Source: an uncultured Bacteroidales bacterium (lineage in GTDB: Bacteria > Bacteroidota > Bacteroidia > Bacteroidales > WCHB1-69). From it: a stretch of 64,000 bases of DNA. A program made the position numbers and the translations under genes. The stretch's first letter is position 1. Every line of letters begins with the position of its first letter. The notes beneath the pieces are model-generated. The model did no database searches, was not told where the DNA came from, and saw only the letters and a program-made list of their open reading frames with translations. Shown here in pieces: positions 48,520 through 61,044 of this stretch. The stretch covers positions 1 through 64,000 of the forward strand of contig OMYJ01000012.1 of the NCBI GenBank assembly GCA_900315245.1. The letters are read 5' to 3'.

Positions 48520-49398
48520 ATGATTACAGAAAACAGAAACGTAGCCATCGCATACGATTTCGACGGGACGCTCGCTCCGGGGAACATGCAAGAGTACAAC
48601 TTTATCCCAGACCTCAACATGGACAAGGGCGAGTTTTGGCAGGAGGCCAATGAGATGGCCAAACGGCACGATATGGACGAAGTGCTTGCCTATATGCACC
48701 TGATGCTGATCAAGGCCAAAGAGCAAAACCTTGATATTCGCGAGGCTACGTTTATGAAGTATGGGGAGAAAATCACCTTTTTTGAAGGGGTGGAAACCTA
48801 TTTCGAACGCATCAATGCCTACGCCGCTTCCTTGAATTTGCATCTGGAACATTTCATCATTTCCTCCGGGCTGCGCGAAATCGTAAAAGGAACACGCATT
48901 GCCAAGCATTTCAAGACTATCTATGCCTCTGGTTTCCAATATGATGAGAACGGAAGCGCCTGCTGGCCCGCCCTCGGCGTCAACTACACCAACAAGACAC
49001 AGTTCCTCTTCCGCATTAACAAGGGCATCTACAACTCCTACGACAACACCCTGATTAACAAGTCGATGCCGGAAGACGAGCGCGCCGTTCCGTTCTCCAA
49101 CTTCATCTACATCGGCGACGGGGAAACCGACGTGCCCGCCATGAAGATGGTCAACCTCTACGGCGGCACCACCATCGCTGTTTATAACCCTAACTCGGTG
49201 CCCACTCCCGAACGCCCCGTAAGCGCGAAAGATAAATGCATCAACCTCATCAGACAGAAACGCGCCGACTACATCGGCCCCGCCGACTACACTGAAAACA
49301 GCGAGCTGGAGGTCATCCTCAAAAAGGTCATCGACAAAATTGCCGTGGAACAGGACCTGCTGCACATCAAATACAAGGAGATAGGGAACAGGCAGTAG
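48520..49398 (+). CDS. HAD-superfamily phosphatase
   Basis: A 292-aa cytoplasmic phosphohydrolase of the haloacid dehalogenase superfamily. Motif I is DFDGT (Asp13 nucleophile, Asp15). Motif II is FIISSGLREIV. Motif IV is YIGDGETDVPAM. The overall plan is like phosphoserine phosphatase-type HADs, with a helical cap (about 30-115); substrate unknown. The last codons and the TAG stop (49396-49398) lie in a repeat tract made of words such as GGCAACAGGCAATA, so the C-terminal IGNRQ may be repeat-derived. Confidence 0.85.
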   Translation: MITENRNVAIAYDFDGTLAPGNMQEYNFIPDLNMDKGEFWQEANEMAKRHDMDEVLAYMHLMLIKAKEQNLDIREATFMKYGEKITFFEGVETYFERINAYAASLNLHLEHFIISSGLREIVKGTRIAKHFKTIYASGFQYDENGSACWPALGVNYTNKTQFLFRINKGIYNSYDNTLINKSMPEDERAVPFSNFIYIGDGETDVPAMKMVNLYGGTTIAVYNPNSVPTPERPVSAKDKCINLIRQKRADYIGPADYTENSELEVILKKVIDKIAVEQDLLHIKYKEIGNRQ

Positions 49399-49450
49399 GC
49401 AACAGGCAATAGGCAATAGGGAACAAGTAATAGGCAACTGGCAACAGACA
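49382..49450. repeat. Simple repeat tract of GGCAACA/GGCAATA words
   Basis: About nine related 7-8 base words (GGCAGTA, GGCAACA, GGCAATA, GGCAATAG and so on) begin inside the HAD gene's last codons and run into the composite element copy B. Confidence 0.8.
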
Positions 49451-49462
49451 ATAAATAACGGT

Positions 49463-49605
49463 CGAAGGACCATATATGAAACCGGCAAGATTCAAACGAA
49501 GAACGAACAAACTACCAGTAAACTGCCAAATCGAAAAAGCCCAAGTCCAAAAAGGGCTGAAAGCCCTACCTATGTTAACCCAGGGTGAACGTAGTGAGCC
49601 CTGGG
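49463..49605 (+). repeat. Composite two-hairpin repeat element, copy B
   Basis: It matches copy A (29017-29158, minus): CGAAGGA.CATATAT, AAACCGGCAAGA, CAAACGAAGAACGAA, CCCAAGTCC, hairpin AGGGCT-GAA-AGCCCT (49553-49567) and hairpin CCCAGGG...CCCTGGG (49579-49605). Two degenerate right-half copies follow at about 49615-49636 and 49645-49660. The murF start codon comes 78 bases after the element. Confidence 0.9.
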
Positions 49606-49683
49606 GATGCAGAAGGCGACGCAGTGAGCCCTGGGGAAAAGGAAGGTGAACGCAGTGAGCTTAAGAAAGAAACCAAAACCACT

Positions 49684-50937
49684 ATGGAAAAAATATACGA
49701 AAAATACCAACAAACCTCAGGAGTTTGCACCGACAGCCGCAATCTGACACCAGACTGTCTCTTCGTGTGCCTGAAAGGGGCCAACTTTGACGGGAACAAG
49801 TTCGCCGCCGAAGTGCTCGAGCAAGGCGCCAAGTATGTCATCACCGAGAACCGCGATTTGCAGGATAATCCCCGCGCTATCGTGGTGGATGATGCGCTGA
49901 AAGCACTGCAGCGGTTAGCGCATTATCACCGTCAGCAGCTGAAAATGCCCTTCATCGGCATCACGGGCACGAACGGAAAGACCACCACGAAAGAGTTGAT
50001 AAACGCCGTGTTGTCAACTACTTATAAGACTACTTGCACAAAGGGGAATCTCAACAACCACATCGGGGTGCCGCTGACGTTGCTCTCCATCAAGCCGACG
50101 GACGAGATGGCTATTGTGGAGATGGGCGCAAACCACGTTGGGGAGATTGACGATCTCTGCAAGATTGCCGAGCCCACCTTCGGTCTCATCACCAACATTG
50201 GGGTGGCGCACATCGAAGGTTTCGGCTCCAAAGAGAATATCATCAAGACAAAAAAAGCTTTGTATGAGCATGTTATAGCTAACAAAGGGACATTGTTTGT
50301 CAATGAGACAGATGAGGTTTTGCGGCAAAATCTGACCCACGACAAGATTGTTTTTTATGGGAAGGATGCTGAAAAACAGATAGTGTCCATGAATCCTTAT
50401 TTACGGATTCGCGTTGGGGCGGTTGAGGTGGACACACATCTGACAGGAAGCTATAACATCTGGAACTTCATGGCAGCGGCGGCAATTGGTCGTTACTTCC
50501 ACATTTCCGATGATGTAATAGCCGAAGCATTAGGCAATTATGTACCGTCTAACCACCGCTCGCAGGTGAACCGCATCGGTAGTAACGTCATCATTTCCGA
50601 CTATTACAATGCCAACCTTACCAGTATGACGGCCGCGCTGAAGAATCTGGCACAGTTGGAGCATCCCCGTAAGGTGGCCGTGTTGGGAGACATGCGGGAA
50701 CTTGGCGATTTAAGTGTGGAAGCCCATACGGAAATTTCACAATTGGTTGAGAATCTGCATATTGAAGGATATTTTGTGGGAACAGAATTTGGCAGGGTGG
50801 TGAAGAAAAATAGCTTCGCCGATGTGGAAGAAGCAAACGACTATTTTACGAAAAACCCGTTGGAAAACGCCATGATCTTGATAAAAGGCTCCAACAGTAT
50901 GCATCTCAACAAGTTAACTGCAATTCTCGAAGCATGA
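49684..50937 (+). CDS. murF: MurF, UDP-MurNAc-tripeptide-D-Ala-D-Ala ligase
   Basis: A 417-aa ATP-dependent Mur ligase adding D-Ala-D-Ala to the UDP-MurNAc tripeptide, the last cytoplasmic step of peptidoglycan precursor synthesis. The ATP loop is GITGTNGKTTTKE. Other family blocks are NNHIGVPLTLL, EMGANHVGEI and RSQVNRIGSNVIISDYYNAN. The ATG at 49684 is chosen because any longer frame reads through repeat DNA. It overlaps anmK by 4 bases. It stands outside the usual mur/fts cluster. Confidence 0.95.
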   Translation: MEKIYEKYQQTSGVCTDSRNLTPDCLFVCLKGANFDGNKFAAEVLEQGAKYVITENRDLQDNPRAIVVDDALKALQRLAHYHRQQLKMPFIGITGTNGKTTTKELINAVLSTTYKTTCTKGNLNNHIGVPLTLLSIKPTDEMAIVEMGANHVGEIDDLCKIAEPTFGLITNIGVAHIEGFGSKENIIKTKKALYEHVIANKGTLFVNETDEVLRQNLTHDKIVFYGKDAEKQIVSMNPYLRIRVGAVEVDTHLTGSYNIWNFMAAAAIGRYFHISDDVIAEALGNYVPSNHRSQVNRIGSNVIISDYYNANLTSMTAALKNLAQLEHPRKVAVLGDMRELGDLSVEAHTEISQLVENLHIEGYFVGTEFGRVVKKNSFADVEEANDYFTKNPLENAMILIKGSNSMHLNKLTAILEA

Positions 50938-51998
50938 AAAACGAATGGGACGGCATCGGTGTCATGTCCGGCACTTCGTTGGACGGCATCGATTTGGCAT
51001 GGTGTCACTTTTCCCGAAAGGAGGATGGCAGATGGGCCTATCGCATCGAAAAAGCGGTGACGATTCCCTATTCCGATGATTTCCGTCAACGGTTGTCGAA
51101 TGCGCAAGAACTTTCTGCTATAGAGTACGTCATGCTGAACAACGACGTGGCGATGATTTTCGCGAAAGCCGTTAATGACTGGTTGGGCGATGGTTCGCGG
51201 CCGGATTTCATTGCCTCGCACGGGCACACCGTTTTCCATCAACCGGAAATTGGTCTGACCACGCAGATCGGCAATGGGGCGATATTGGCTGCACAGACTA
51301 AGACCTTGACGGTTTGTGATTTCCGTACTAAAGATGTGGCGTTGGGCGGTCAGGGCGCGCCGTTAGTGCCCATTGGCGACGAATTACTCTTCGGTGAATA
51401 CGATGCCTGTCTGAATTTGGGCGGCTTTTCCAATGTTTCGTATCGTGTTGACAATAAGCGTATTGCTTACGATATTTCACCTTGTAACATGGCATTGAAC
51501 AAGTTGGCCAATCTTGTGGGTTTGCCTTACGACAAAGACGGTCAGCTTTCACGAAACGGTCAAATTCTTCCCGAATTGCTGCAAAAGCTGAATGATTTGG
51601 AATATTATCACCAAAAACCGCCAAAATCTTTAGGAAAAGAGTGGTTTGAAAATACTTTTTACCCTGTTTTGGAGCAGTTTTTGGTCAATAATGCTGTTGA
51701 CGATGTTGCCCGAACGGTAGTGGAGCACATCGCCATGCAGATTGTCGCGAATGTTCCTGAAACGGCTCGGACATTGCTCATCACTGGCGGCGGTGCACAC
51801 CATCATTTTCTGATTCAACAAATTCAGAGTCAAAAAGATGCGTTAAAGATTGTAGTGCCGGATGATTTGATTGTTGATTATAAGGAGGCCTTGATTTTCG
51901 CCTTTTTGGGATTGCTGCGACTCAATGGGGAAGTCAATTGTTTGCGTAGCGTGACGGGTGCCCGCGAGGATTGTTGCGGGGGCGGTGTCTATATATAG
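50934..51998 (+). CDS. anmK: Anhydro-N-acetylmuramic acid kinase
   Basis: A 354-aa ASKHA-type kinase that cleaves and phosphorylates 1,6-anhydro-MurNAc to MurNAc-6-phosphate during cell-wall recycling. The ATP-binding GVMSGTSLDGIDL opens the protein. ASHGHTVFHQPEIG and LNLGGFSNVSY follow, and the second phosphate region is LLITGGGAHHHFL. The ATGA overlap with murF points to coupled translation, linking cell-wall synthesis with recycling in one operon. Confidence 0.95.
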   Translation: MKNEWDGIGVMSGTSLDGIDLAWCHFSRKEDGRWAYRIEKAVTIPYSDDFRQRLSNAQELSAIEYVMLNNDVAMIFAKAVNDWLGDGSRPDFIASHGHTVFHQPEIGLTTQIGNGAILAAQTKTLTVCDFRTKDVALGGQGAPLVPIGDELLFGEYDACLNLGGFSNVSYRVDNKRIAYDISPCNMALNKLANLVGLPYDKDGQLSRNGQILPELLQKLNDLEYYHQKPPKSLGKEWFENTFYPVLEQFLVNNAVDDVARTVVEHIAMQIVANVPETARTLLITGGGAHHHFLIQQIQSQKDALKIVVPDDLIVDYKEALIFAFLGLLRLNGEVNCLRSVTGAREDCCGGGVYI

Positions 51999-52060
51999 AT
52001 TTGGACCAATGATTTAGACAATAACAATAACTATAACTTTGGCTTTTGGCTAAAATTTTC

Positions 52061-52068
52061 TACCTTTG
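52061..52068 (+). promoter_or_regulatory. -7 box (TACCTTTG) for the SAM hydrolase gene
   Basis: Matches TAnnTTTG, 29 bases before the ATG at 52098. Confidence 0.72.
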
Positions 52069-52097
52069 CATTTTCTTAACCGTATTGCCAAAATTCT

Positions 52098-52868
52098 ATG
52101 AACCAAATAATTACCCTTTTAAGTGATTGGCGGCTGCGAGACCCTTACGTGGCTATGCTCAAGGGCAGGATCCTGCAGGCATTGCCCGACGCGCAAGTCA
52201 TAGATATCACCCATTATGTGGATAAATTCAACACCCTTCAGACGGCATTGCTGATGAAAACCAGTTATGCTTCGTTTCCCGAAGGCACTATTCATTTGAT
52301 TTTGACCAACATGTCGCTGAATTCCACTTTTTCCCCTGTGTTGCTTTCTCACGATGGCCATTATTTCATAGGGGAGGATAATGGCGTGTTTCATTTGATG
52401 TTTGGCCAATTTGGTTTGTTAAAAGGGTTGCAATTATCTGAAAATAAAGGGGATACTTTATCTCAGATGATGTTGTTGGCAAAATCGATTAAAGAAGATT
52501 CGTTGAGCCAGCTGACCACCGAATATGCGCAATTCAAGCGGATGTTTGTGGAACTGCCTGATCATGAAGCGGATAACAAGCAGATTGAGGGACACATCAT
52601 CTACATTGATGCCTTTAATAATGCTATGACCGATATTCCTACCGCAATGTTTGAAAAGGCGGTCCAAGGCAGGCCTTTCACAGCTACGATATTATCCAAA
52701 GGGACGTGGACAATGACGAAATATTATGAGGGATACCGTATGTTGGATGGAGAAATGTTCCTTTGTAGCAATTCATTGGGGTTGATAGAGGTGGCTGTGT
52801 ATCAATCGGATGTGGCAGTGTTGGCGGATTTGGAACCTGGAGACAAAATCATCATCAAGTACGAGTAA
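52098..52868 (+). CDS. SAM hydroxide adenosyltransferase (SAM hydrolase, chlorinase/fluorinase family)
   Basis: A 256-aa protein of the DUF62/SAM_adeno_trans family. These enzymes use water to split S-adenosylmethionine into adenosine and methionine; relatives use halide. Family marks are the N-terminal LLSDWRLRDPYVAMLKG, VIDITHYVD, HYFIGEDNGVFHLMF and IIYIDAFNNAMTDI. Its purpose in bacteria is not settled. It ends one base before the nitrilase-family gene, so the two are co-transcribed. Confidence 0.9.
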   Translation: MNQIITLLSDWRLRDPYVAMLKGRILQALPDAQVIDITHYVDKFNTLQTALLMKTSYASFPEGTIHLILTNMSLNSTFSPVLLSHDGHYFIGEDNGVFHLMFGQFGLLKGLQLSENKGDTLSQMMLLAKSIKEDSLSQLTTEYAQFKRMFVELPDHEADNKQIEGHIIYIDAFNNAMTDIPTAMFEKAVQGRPFTATILSKGTWTMTKYYEGYRMLDGEMFLCSNSLGLIEVAVYQSDVAVLADLEPGDKIIIKYE

Positions 52869-52869
52869 A

Positions 52870-53646
52870 ATGATAACGATTGGATTAGTGCAGGCCGATA
52901 TTAAACCTTTCAACAAGAAGGGGAATATGGCTCATTACGCTTCGTGGTTGGAGAGTGCGATTCAGGAACCGGTGCATCTGCTGATATTCCCCGAAATGTT
53001 CAATTGCGGTTTTTCGTCAGACATCATGGACAATGCTGAGCTGGATAACGGCGAAAGTACCTATTTTCTGTACATGACCGCCAACAAGTTCCAATGTGAT
53101 GTAGTGGCGACTGTCCCCGTTCTCCAGAATGGCAAATTGTACAACAGGCTTGTCTGGTTCTCACGTGACCGGATTTTAGGGAAGTACGACAAACACCACC
53201 TGTTTATGGGAGAAGAAGAGTTTTTTACTCCAGGAACGGAAAAAACAATTGTTAATACGCTGGGTTATAAGTTTTTGCCACTTATCTGTTTCGATGTCCG
53301 TTTCCCGGAATGGAGTCGCAACCATGTAAACAATGGGGTTTTTGATTACGATTGTTTGGTTTATACGGCCAATTTTCCTGCGCCCCGCGAAAGCGAGCTG
53401 ATGGCCTTGGCTAAAGCGCGGGCTATCGAAAACCAGTCGTATGCCATCGTGGTGAACCGCGTGGGCACCGACGGCTATCAGCGGGACTATGCAGGCGGTT
53501 GTGCCATCATCAATCCGCATGGTGAAATCGAGGCCCAAACCAAGACGAATCGCGAAGAGATTTTGATCCATTCTTGCGATTTTGATTCCGTTTTTGCGCT
53601 AAGAGAGGCGTTTCCAGTGTCCAAATTTTGGAAAAAAACAGAGTGA
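52870..53646 (+). CDS. Nitrilase-family amidohydrolase (omega-amidase-like)
   Basis: A 258-aa carbon-nitrogen hydrolase with the intact catalytic triad Glu42 (IFPEMF), Lys108 (KYDKHHLF) and Cys140 (LICFDVRFPEW). The sequence is closest in pattern to YafV/omega-amidase enzymes, which remove toxic alpha-ketoglutaramate or ketosuccinamate formed by transaminases. With the SAM hydrolase next door, a role in clearing products of methionine salvage transamination is possible, but this is inference. The start at 52870 lies one base after the previous stop. Confidence 0.9.
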   Translation: MITIGLVQADIKPFNKKGNMAHYASWLESAIQEPVHLLIFPEMFNCGFSSDIMDNAELDNGESTYFLYMTANKFQCDVVATVPVLQNGKLYNRLVWFSRDRILGKYDKHHLFMGEEEFFTPGTEKTIVNTLGYKFLPLICFDVRFPEWSRNHVNNGVFDYDCLVYTANFPAPRESELMALAKARAIENQSYAIVVNRVGTDGYQRDYAGGCAIINPHGEIEAQTKTNREEILIHSCDFDSVFALREAFPVSKFWKKTE

Positions 53647-53721
53647 AAAATTTTATAAACAATTGTATGTCAATTTTTTATAAAAATATTTCAAAAAATA
53701 TCCGAGAATAAGAAAAAAGTG

Positions 53722-53729
53722 TATATTTG
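53722..53729 (+). promoter_or_regulatory. -7 box (TATATTTG) for tRNA-Phe
   Basis: Lies 18 bases before the first base of the tRNA. Confidence 0.7.
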
Positions 53730-53747
53730 CAGCCTCAAACCAACGAT

Positions 53748-53820
<73 letters not shown>

Positions 53821-53823
53821 CAG

Positions 53824-53851
53824 GCCCCGAAATTTTCGGGGCTTTTTTTTT
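53824..53851 (+). terminator. Rho-independent terminator after tRNA-Phe
   Basis: GCCCCGAAA pairs with TTTCGGGGC and is followed by nine T residues. Confidence 0.93.
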
Positions 53852-53886
53852 GTGATGTGTGAATTGTGATGTGTGAATTGTGAATT

Positions 53887-53940
<54 letters not shown>

Positions 53941-54002
53941 CGTTATTTTCTGACAATTTTTTGGTGATATTCGTTCCCGTCCGCGTGTATTCGTAATTTG
54001 TG

Positions 54003-54010
54003 TACATTTG
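54003..54010 (+). promoter_or_regulatory. -7 box (TACATTTG) for gldF
   Basis: Matches TAnnTTTG, 19 bases before the ATG at 54030. Confidence 0.72.
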
Positions 54011-54029
54011 CCAAATTTTTTTGATAAGT

Positions 54030-54761
54030 ATGTTTAGTCTGTATATCAAAGAATTAAAGGCTTTTTTAAGCTCGATTATCGGTTACATTTTCATCGGGGT
54101 CTTCCTGATAGTCTCCGGTTTGTTTATCTGGGTTTTCCCGAACGTGAACAATGTGTTGGAATCAGGATTGGCAGATTTGCAGGGACTTTTCAATCTTTCG
54201 CAATTCCTGTTCCTCTTTTTGGTGCCGGCCATCACGATGCGTTCTTTCGCGGAGGAGAAGCGCACGGGCACCATGGATTTCCTGCTTACCCTCCCCTTAA
54301 CAGACATGCAAATCGTGTGGGCGAAATTTCTCGCCTGCCTCACGCTGCTGGTCATTGCCCTCCTGCCAACATTAGTTTATGTGATAACGGTCTATTGGAT
54401 AGGCAATCCCGTGGGTAACCTGGACATGGGCAGCACCTGGGGCTCTTACCTCGGTCTGCTTTTCCTCGGCGCCTCTTTCATCGCCATCGGCCTGTTCTCT
54501 TCCAGCCTTACCAACAACCAAATCGTGGCGTTCATCATTGCCGCATTGCTTTGCTTCATCCTTTCCTTCGCATTTGCGTTTATCTATTCTTTCGAGGCAC
54601 TCGGGAATTTCGGTTACTATTTGAAGACCTTGGGCATCGAACATCATTATGCTTCTATCAGTCAGGGCGTTATTGACACCCGCGATGTTTTCTACTTCTG
54701 TAGTGTCATTTTCATTTTTCTTTATGCCACCCGTTTGGTTTTATTGAGTCGTAAATGGTAA
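54030..54761 (+). CDS. gldF: GldF-like ABC transporter permease
   Basis: A 243-aa integral membrane protein with about six helices. It begins MFSLYIKELKAFLSSIIGYIF, with the PAITMRSFAEEKRTGTMDFLLTLP block typical of ABC-2 permeases in the GldF/NosY group. In gliding Bacteroidota, GldA, GldF and GldG form an ABC transporter needed for motility in some species. Here gldA (the ATPase) is not adjacent. The gene overlaps gldG by 7 bases. Non-gliding anaerobes also carry this pair, so motility should not be assumed. Confidence 0.9.
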   Translation: MFSLYIKELKAFLSSIIGYIFIGVFLIVSGLFIWVFPNVNNVLESGLADLQGLFNLSQFLFLFLVPAITMRSFAEEKRTGTMDFLLTLPLTDMQIVWAKFLACLTLLVIALLPTLVYVITVYWIGNPVGNLDMGSTWGSYLGLLFLGASFIAIGLFSSSLTNNQIVAFIIAALLCFILSFAFAFIYSFEALGNFGYYLKTLGIEHHYASISQGVIDTRDVFYFCSVIFIFLYATRLVLLSRKW

Positions 54762-56536
54762 ATCAGAGCATTATGGGCAAAAACATCAATATACAGAGCA
54801 GGCAATTCAAAAGACGCACTCTCCTTGGGCTTTTAGCCGTCATAGGGATTGTCGTCATCGTGAATATTCTTTCCTCGTTTTTCTTTTATCGCATTGATTT
54901 AACGAAAGACAAACGGCATTCGCTGTCGAAGAGCACCATTGAGATGCTGAAGAATCTGGAGGATCGTGTTTATTTCCGCGTTTATCTTAAAGGGAAAGAT
55001 CAACCTGCAGACTATCAGCTTTTTGCGAAACAGGTGGAGCAGATGTTGCAGACTTTCCGCAGCTATTCCAAGAATGTCTATTACGAGTTTATAGACCCGA
55101 TCGAAGGCAAGACGAATGAGGAGATAAACGGCATTTTGGGCGAGTTTGTAAAGAAGGGTTTGGAGCCGATCCCTATCAGCCGTGAGGATGCGGGCGGGTA
55201 TTCCACGCACGTGGTTATTCCCGGTGCTATCGTCTCATATCGAAACCGCGAGTATCCCGCCAAAGTGGTGGTGGCCGATCCTTCCGGTGCCGACTGGCTG
55301 AAGTACTCCAACGAGGAGCTGGAATACAATCTGGTGGCTCCTGTGCGCCGCCTTTTGAAGACGGAAAAACCAAAAGTGGCCTATTTGGACGGCCACGGAG
55401 AACTGGACTTCTGGAACACCTGCTGGACGGCTATGCAGTTACAACGGTTCTACAATGTGACCCGCATCACGTTGGACGGCAAGATCAACGCTTTGCGCAA
55501 CATTTCCATTGATGACACGGTTTCAGGGAATTTGGTCCTTGGCGACAACAAATACGATGTCCTGATTGTGGCGCAACCGACGCAGCCGTTCAAGGAGTAC
55601 GACAAATATGTTCTTGACCAGTTCATCATGCGTGGCGGCAAAGTGCTTTGGCTCATTGACAACACTACCGCTTCGTTAGACAGTCTGCGGGCCGCGCCAG
55701 AGTTCTTCGCAACCCCGAGAGCATTGTATATCAACGACTTGTTCTTTACATACGGGGTGCGTTTTAACACGGATTTGATTCAGGATCTGAGTTGTCTGCC
55801 GGTGCCGCAGCAGGTAAGCATCATCGGCGACCAACCGCAATACAAGTTTATGGTTTTCCCGTATTGTCTTGATATCGTGAATTTTGGCAACCACCCAATC
55901 GTCCGCAACTTAAAGGATATCAAATCTGATTTTGCCGGAAGTATTGATTTGGTGGGTAACAATGCCGACCTTACCAAGACGGTGCTGATGACCACTTCGG
56001 AACGAACCAAGGTGGTGCCGACACCCTCTATCGTAACTTTGCGCGTAGGTATGGTGAAGCCGAATCTTCAGGAATATTCCTACCGCAATGTGCCGGTGGC
56101 TGTGCTGGTGGAAGGCAACTTCCAGTCAGCATTTAAGGGGATTTTGCCTATTGAATTCGACACTGTCAAGGAATTGGATTACCGCGATCACAGTGAATAT
56201 ACACGGCAGATTTTCGTTTCCGACGGTGACATCATCCGCAATCCGTTCGACAGCAAGCGCAACCAGCCCTATCCGGCCGGTTATGATATCTATACTCGAC
56301 AGACTTTCGATAATACGGAGTTTATCGTGAACTGCGTCAACTATTTGTGTGCGGATGATGATCTGCTGCAACTTCGTGCCAAGAATTTCAAGATTGGTTC
56401 GTTGAATAGCGAGAAAGTTCGCAACCACAAATTGTTGTTGGCTGCACTCAACATCGGCATCCCGTTGTTGCTTATCGCACTGATGGGCACACTGCTGATT
56501 GTAATGCGGAAAGTGAAATTTTCAAAGAAGCAGTAG
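54755..56536 (+). CDS. gldG: GldG-like ABC transporter auxiliary protein
   Basis: A 593-aa protein with an N-terminal membrane helix (about 25-45), a long periplasmic part and a C-terminal helix (about 565-585). The family opening FYRIDLTKDKRHSLSKST and the later VAYLDGHGELDFW and LWLIDNTTASLDSL are typical of GldG/ABC-type auxiliary proteins. The start at 54755 overlaps gldF; an ATG at 54773 is an alternative. It is followed by a convergent gene with a hairpin repeat between. Confidence 0.9.
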   Translation: MVNQSIMGKNINIQSRQFKRRTLLGLLAVIGIVVIVNILSSFFFYRIDLTKDKRHSLSKSTIEMLKNLEDRVYFRVYLKGKDQPADYQLFAKQVEQMLQTFRSYSKNVYYEFIDPIEGKTNEEINGILGEFVKKGLEPIPISREDAGGYSTHVVIPGAIVSYRNREYPAKVVVADPSGADWLKYSNEELEYNLVAPVRRLLKTEKPKVAYLDGHGELDFWNTCWTAMQLQRFYNVTRITLDGKINALRNISIDDTVSGNLVLGDNKYDVLIVAQPTQPFKEYDKYVLDQFIMRGGKVLWLIDNTTASLDSLRAAPEFFATPRALYINDLFFTYGVRFNTDLIQDLSCLPVPQQVSIIGDQPQYKFMVFPYCLDIVNFGNHPIVRNLKDIKSDFAGSIDLVGNNADLTKTVLMTTSERTKVVPTPSIVTLRVGMVKPNLQEYSYRNVPVAVLVEGNFQSAFKGILPIEFDTVKELDYRDHSEYTRQIFVSDGDIIRNPFDSKRNQPYPAGYDIYTRQTFDNTEFIVNCVNYLCADDDLLQLRAKNFKIGSLNSEKVRNHKLLLAALNIGIPLLLIALMGTLLIVMRKVKFSKKQ

Positions 56537-56548
56537 ATGTTAGAAAAC

Positions 56549-56607
56549 GGCTTTTAGCTTTTGGCATTTTGGTCAAAAGCCAATGCAAAAGCCAAAAGCT
56601 AATAGCC
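56549..56607. repeat. Hairpin repeat family 2, copy between gldG and the glycosyltransferase
   Basis: GGCTTTTAGCTTTTGGC (56549-56565) pairs with GCCAAAAGCTAATAGCC (56591-56607). The second arm includes the last codons and TAG stop (56599-56601) of the minus-strand glycosyltransferase. It may end both convergent transcripts. Confidence 0.85.
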
Positions 56608-57713
56608 AAATCGGCCGTAAATCTCCTCCAAAACCTTCTCTTCGTTCTCCCAAGTCAGCTCTTGGGCAGCGGTTTTGCAGTTCTCATGACATTGGGAAAG
56701 CCGTTCCGGGACGGCCAGCTTTTTGACGGCTTGCGCGATGGATTCAGGTGTCACGGTTGAGGCTATCTCCCCGACATCATACTTTTTCACGATATTTGCC
56801 CGTTCCACCAAGTTGGAAACAACCATCGGTGTTCCGGCTTTGATGTATTCGAAAATCTTATTTGGCAGACTGAAGCGAAGGTTTGCGCTTTGGTCAGTGT
56901 CAATGGCCATTCCGATGTCTGCCAAAGAGGTGTAGTTAAAGAGATTTTCGGGCGTTTGCCGAGGGACAAAAGTAATACGATCTTGTATTTGCATTTGTTT
57001 CGTCATCTCTTTCAGTTGCGGTATCACTGTTCCTTCACCAACAATAAACAGGTGATAATCAGGGAGTTGTTGCATTGACTGGACAATTTCCTCCCCGCCG
57101 CGTCCTTCGTTGATGCCTGCGCCCTGCAATAACAGAACCGTCTTGTCATCTGGCATTTGCAACGATTTGCGGGTGGCGGTAACCGAAAAAGAGCTTGCCG
57201 GTGGGATATTCCGCACCAGATAAGGGCGGATTCCGTATTCCTTTTCATACTGATCCACAATGGATTGGCTGACCGTGATGACCGTTTTCAGCTTCGGGAA
57301 ACAACGCTTTTCGATGCCATGCCATACCTTGTAAGATATTGGTTTGCTGACCACGGAAAGCTCCCCGCAGAAATATTCGTGACTGTCATAGACCAACTCT
57401 TTCTTCCGCCATTTACTGACCAAATAGTTGGGCAGTAAGGTATCTAAATCATTGGATACCAATAAATCACATTTCTTGAAAAGCAAATATAACAGCAGAC
57501 GGAATTGATATTCCGCATAGAAAAGGACGCCACGCCGGAAAAGCAGCCGCAATCGTTTGGTTTTATAAGGTCGCGGGGCCAATTTCGGGGAATCGCCATA
57601 GCATCGGCCCACGAGTGTGACGTCAAAGCCCTTTTTGTGGAGAAAAAGGGACATTTTATCCATCCGTTGGTCGGTGTAGAGATCTTCGGTGACCGAGAGG
57701 ATGACGCGTTTCA

Positions 57714-57714
<1 letters not shown>
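56599..57714 (-). CDS. Glycosyltransferase, GT4-like
   Basis: A 371-aa GT-B fold enzyme. The N-terminal acceptor domain has SVTEDLYTDQRMDKM and YDSHEYF. The C-terminal domain has the nucleotide-sugar pattern LLLQGAGINEGRGGEEIV, HLFIVGEGTVIPQL and the FSLPNKIFEYIKAGTPMVVS block with the EX7E-type region. Probably adds a sugar to envelope polysaccharide or lipid. The start codon shares one base with the secA stop (TAATG), so it is translated after secA. The final Gly-Tyr-stop lies in a hairpin repeat. Confidence 0.88.
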
Positions 57715-61010
<3,296 letters not shown>

Positions 61011-61044
61011 ATATGCCTATTTAGTATTATTCAAAATAAAGTGG

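Noticed and set aside
49585..49683. Longer N-terminus for MurF starting at 49585
   Set aside because: The extra 33 residues are translated from the composite repeat and its half copies. MurF homology begins at the ATG at 49684.
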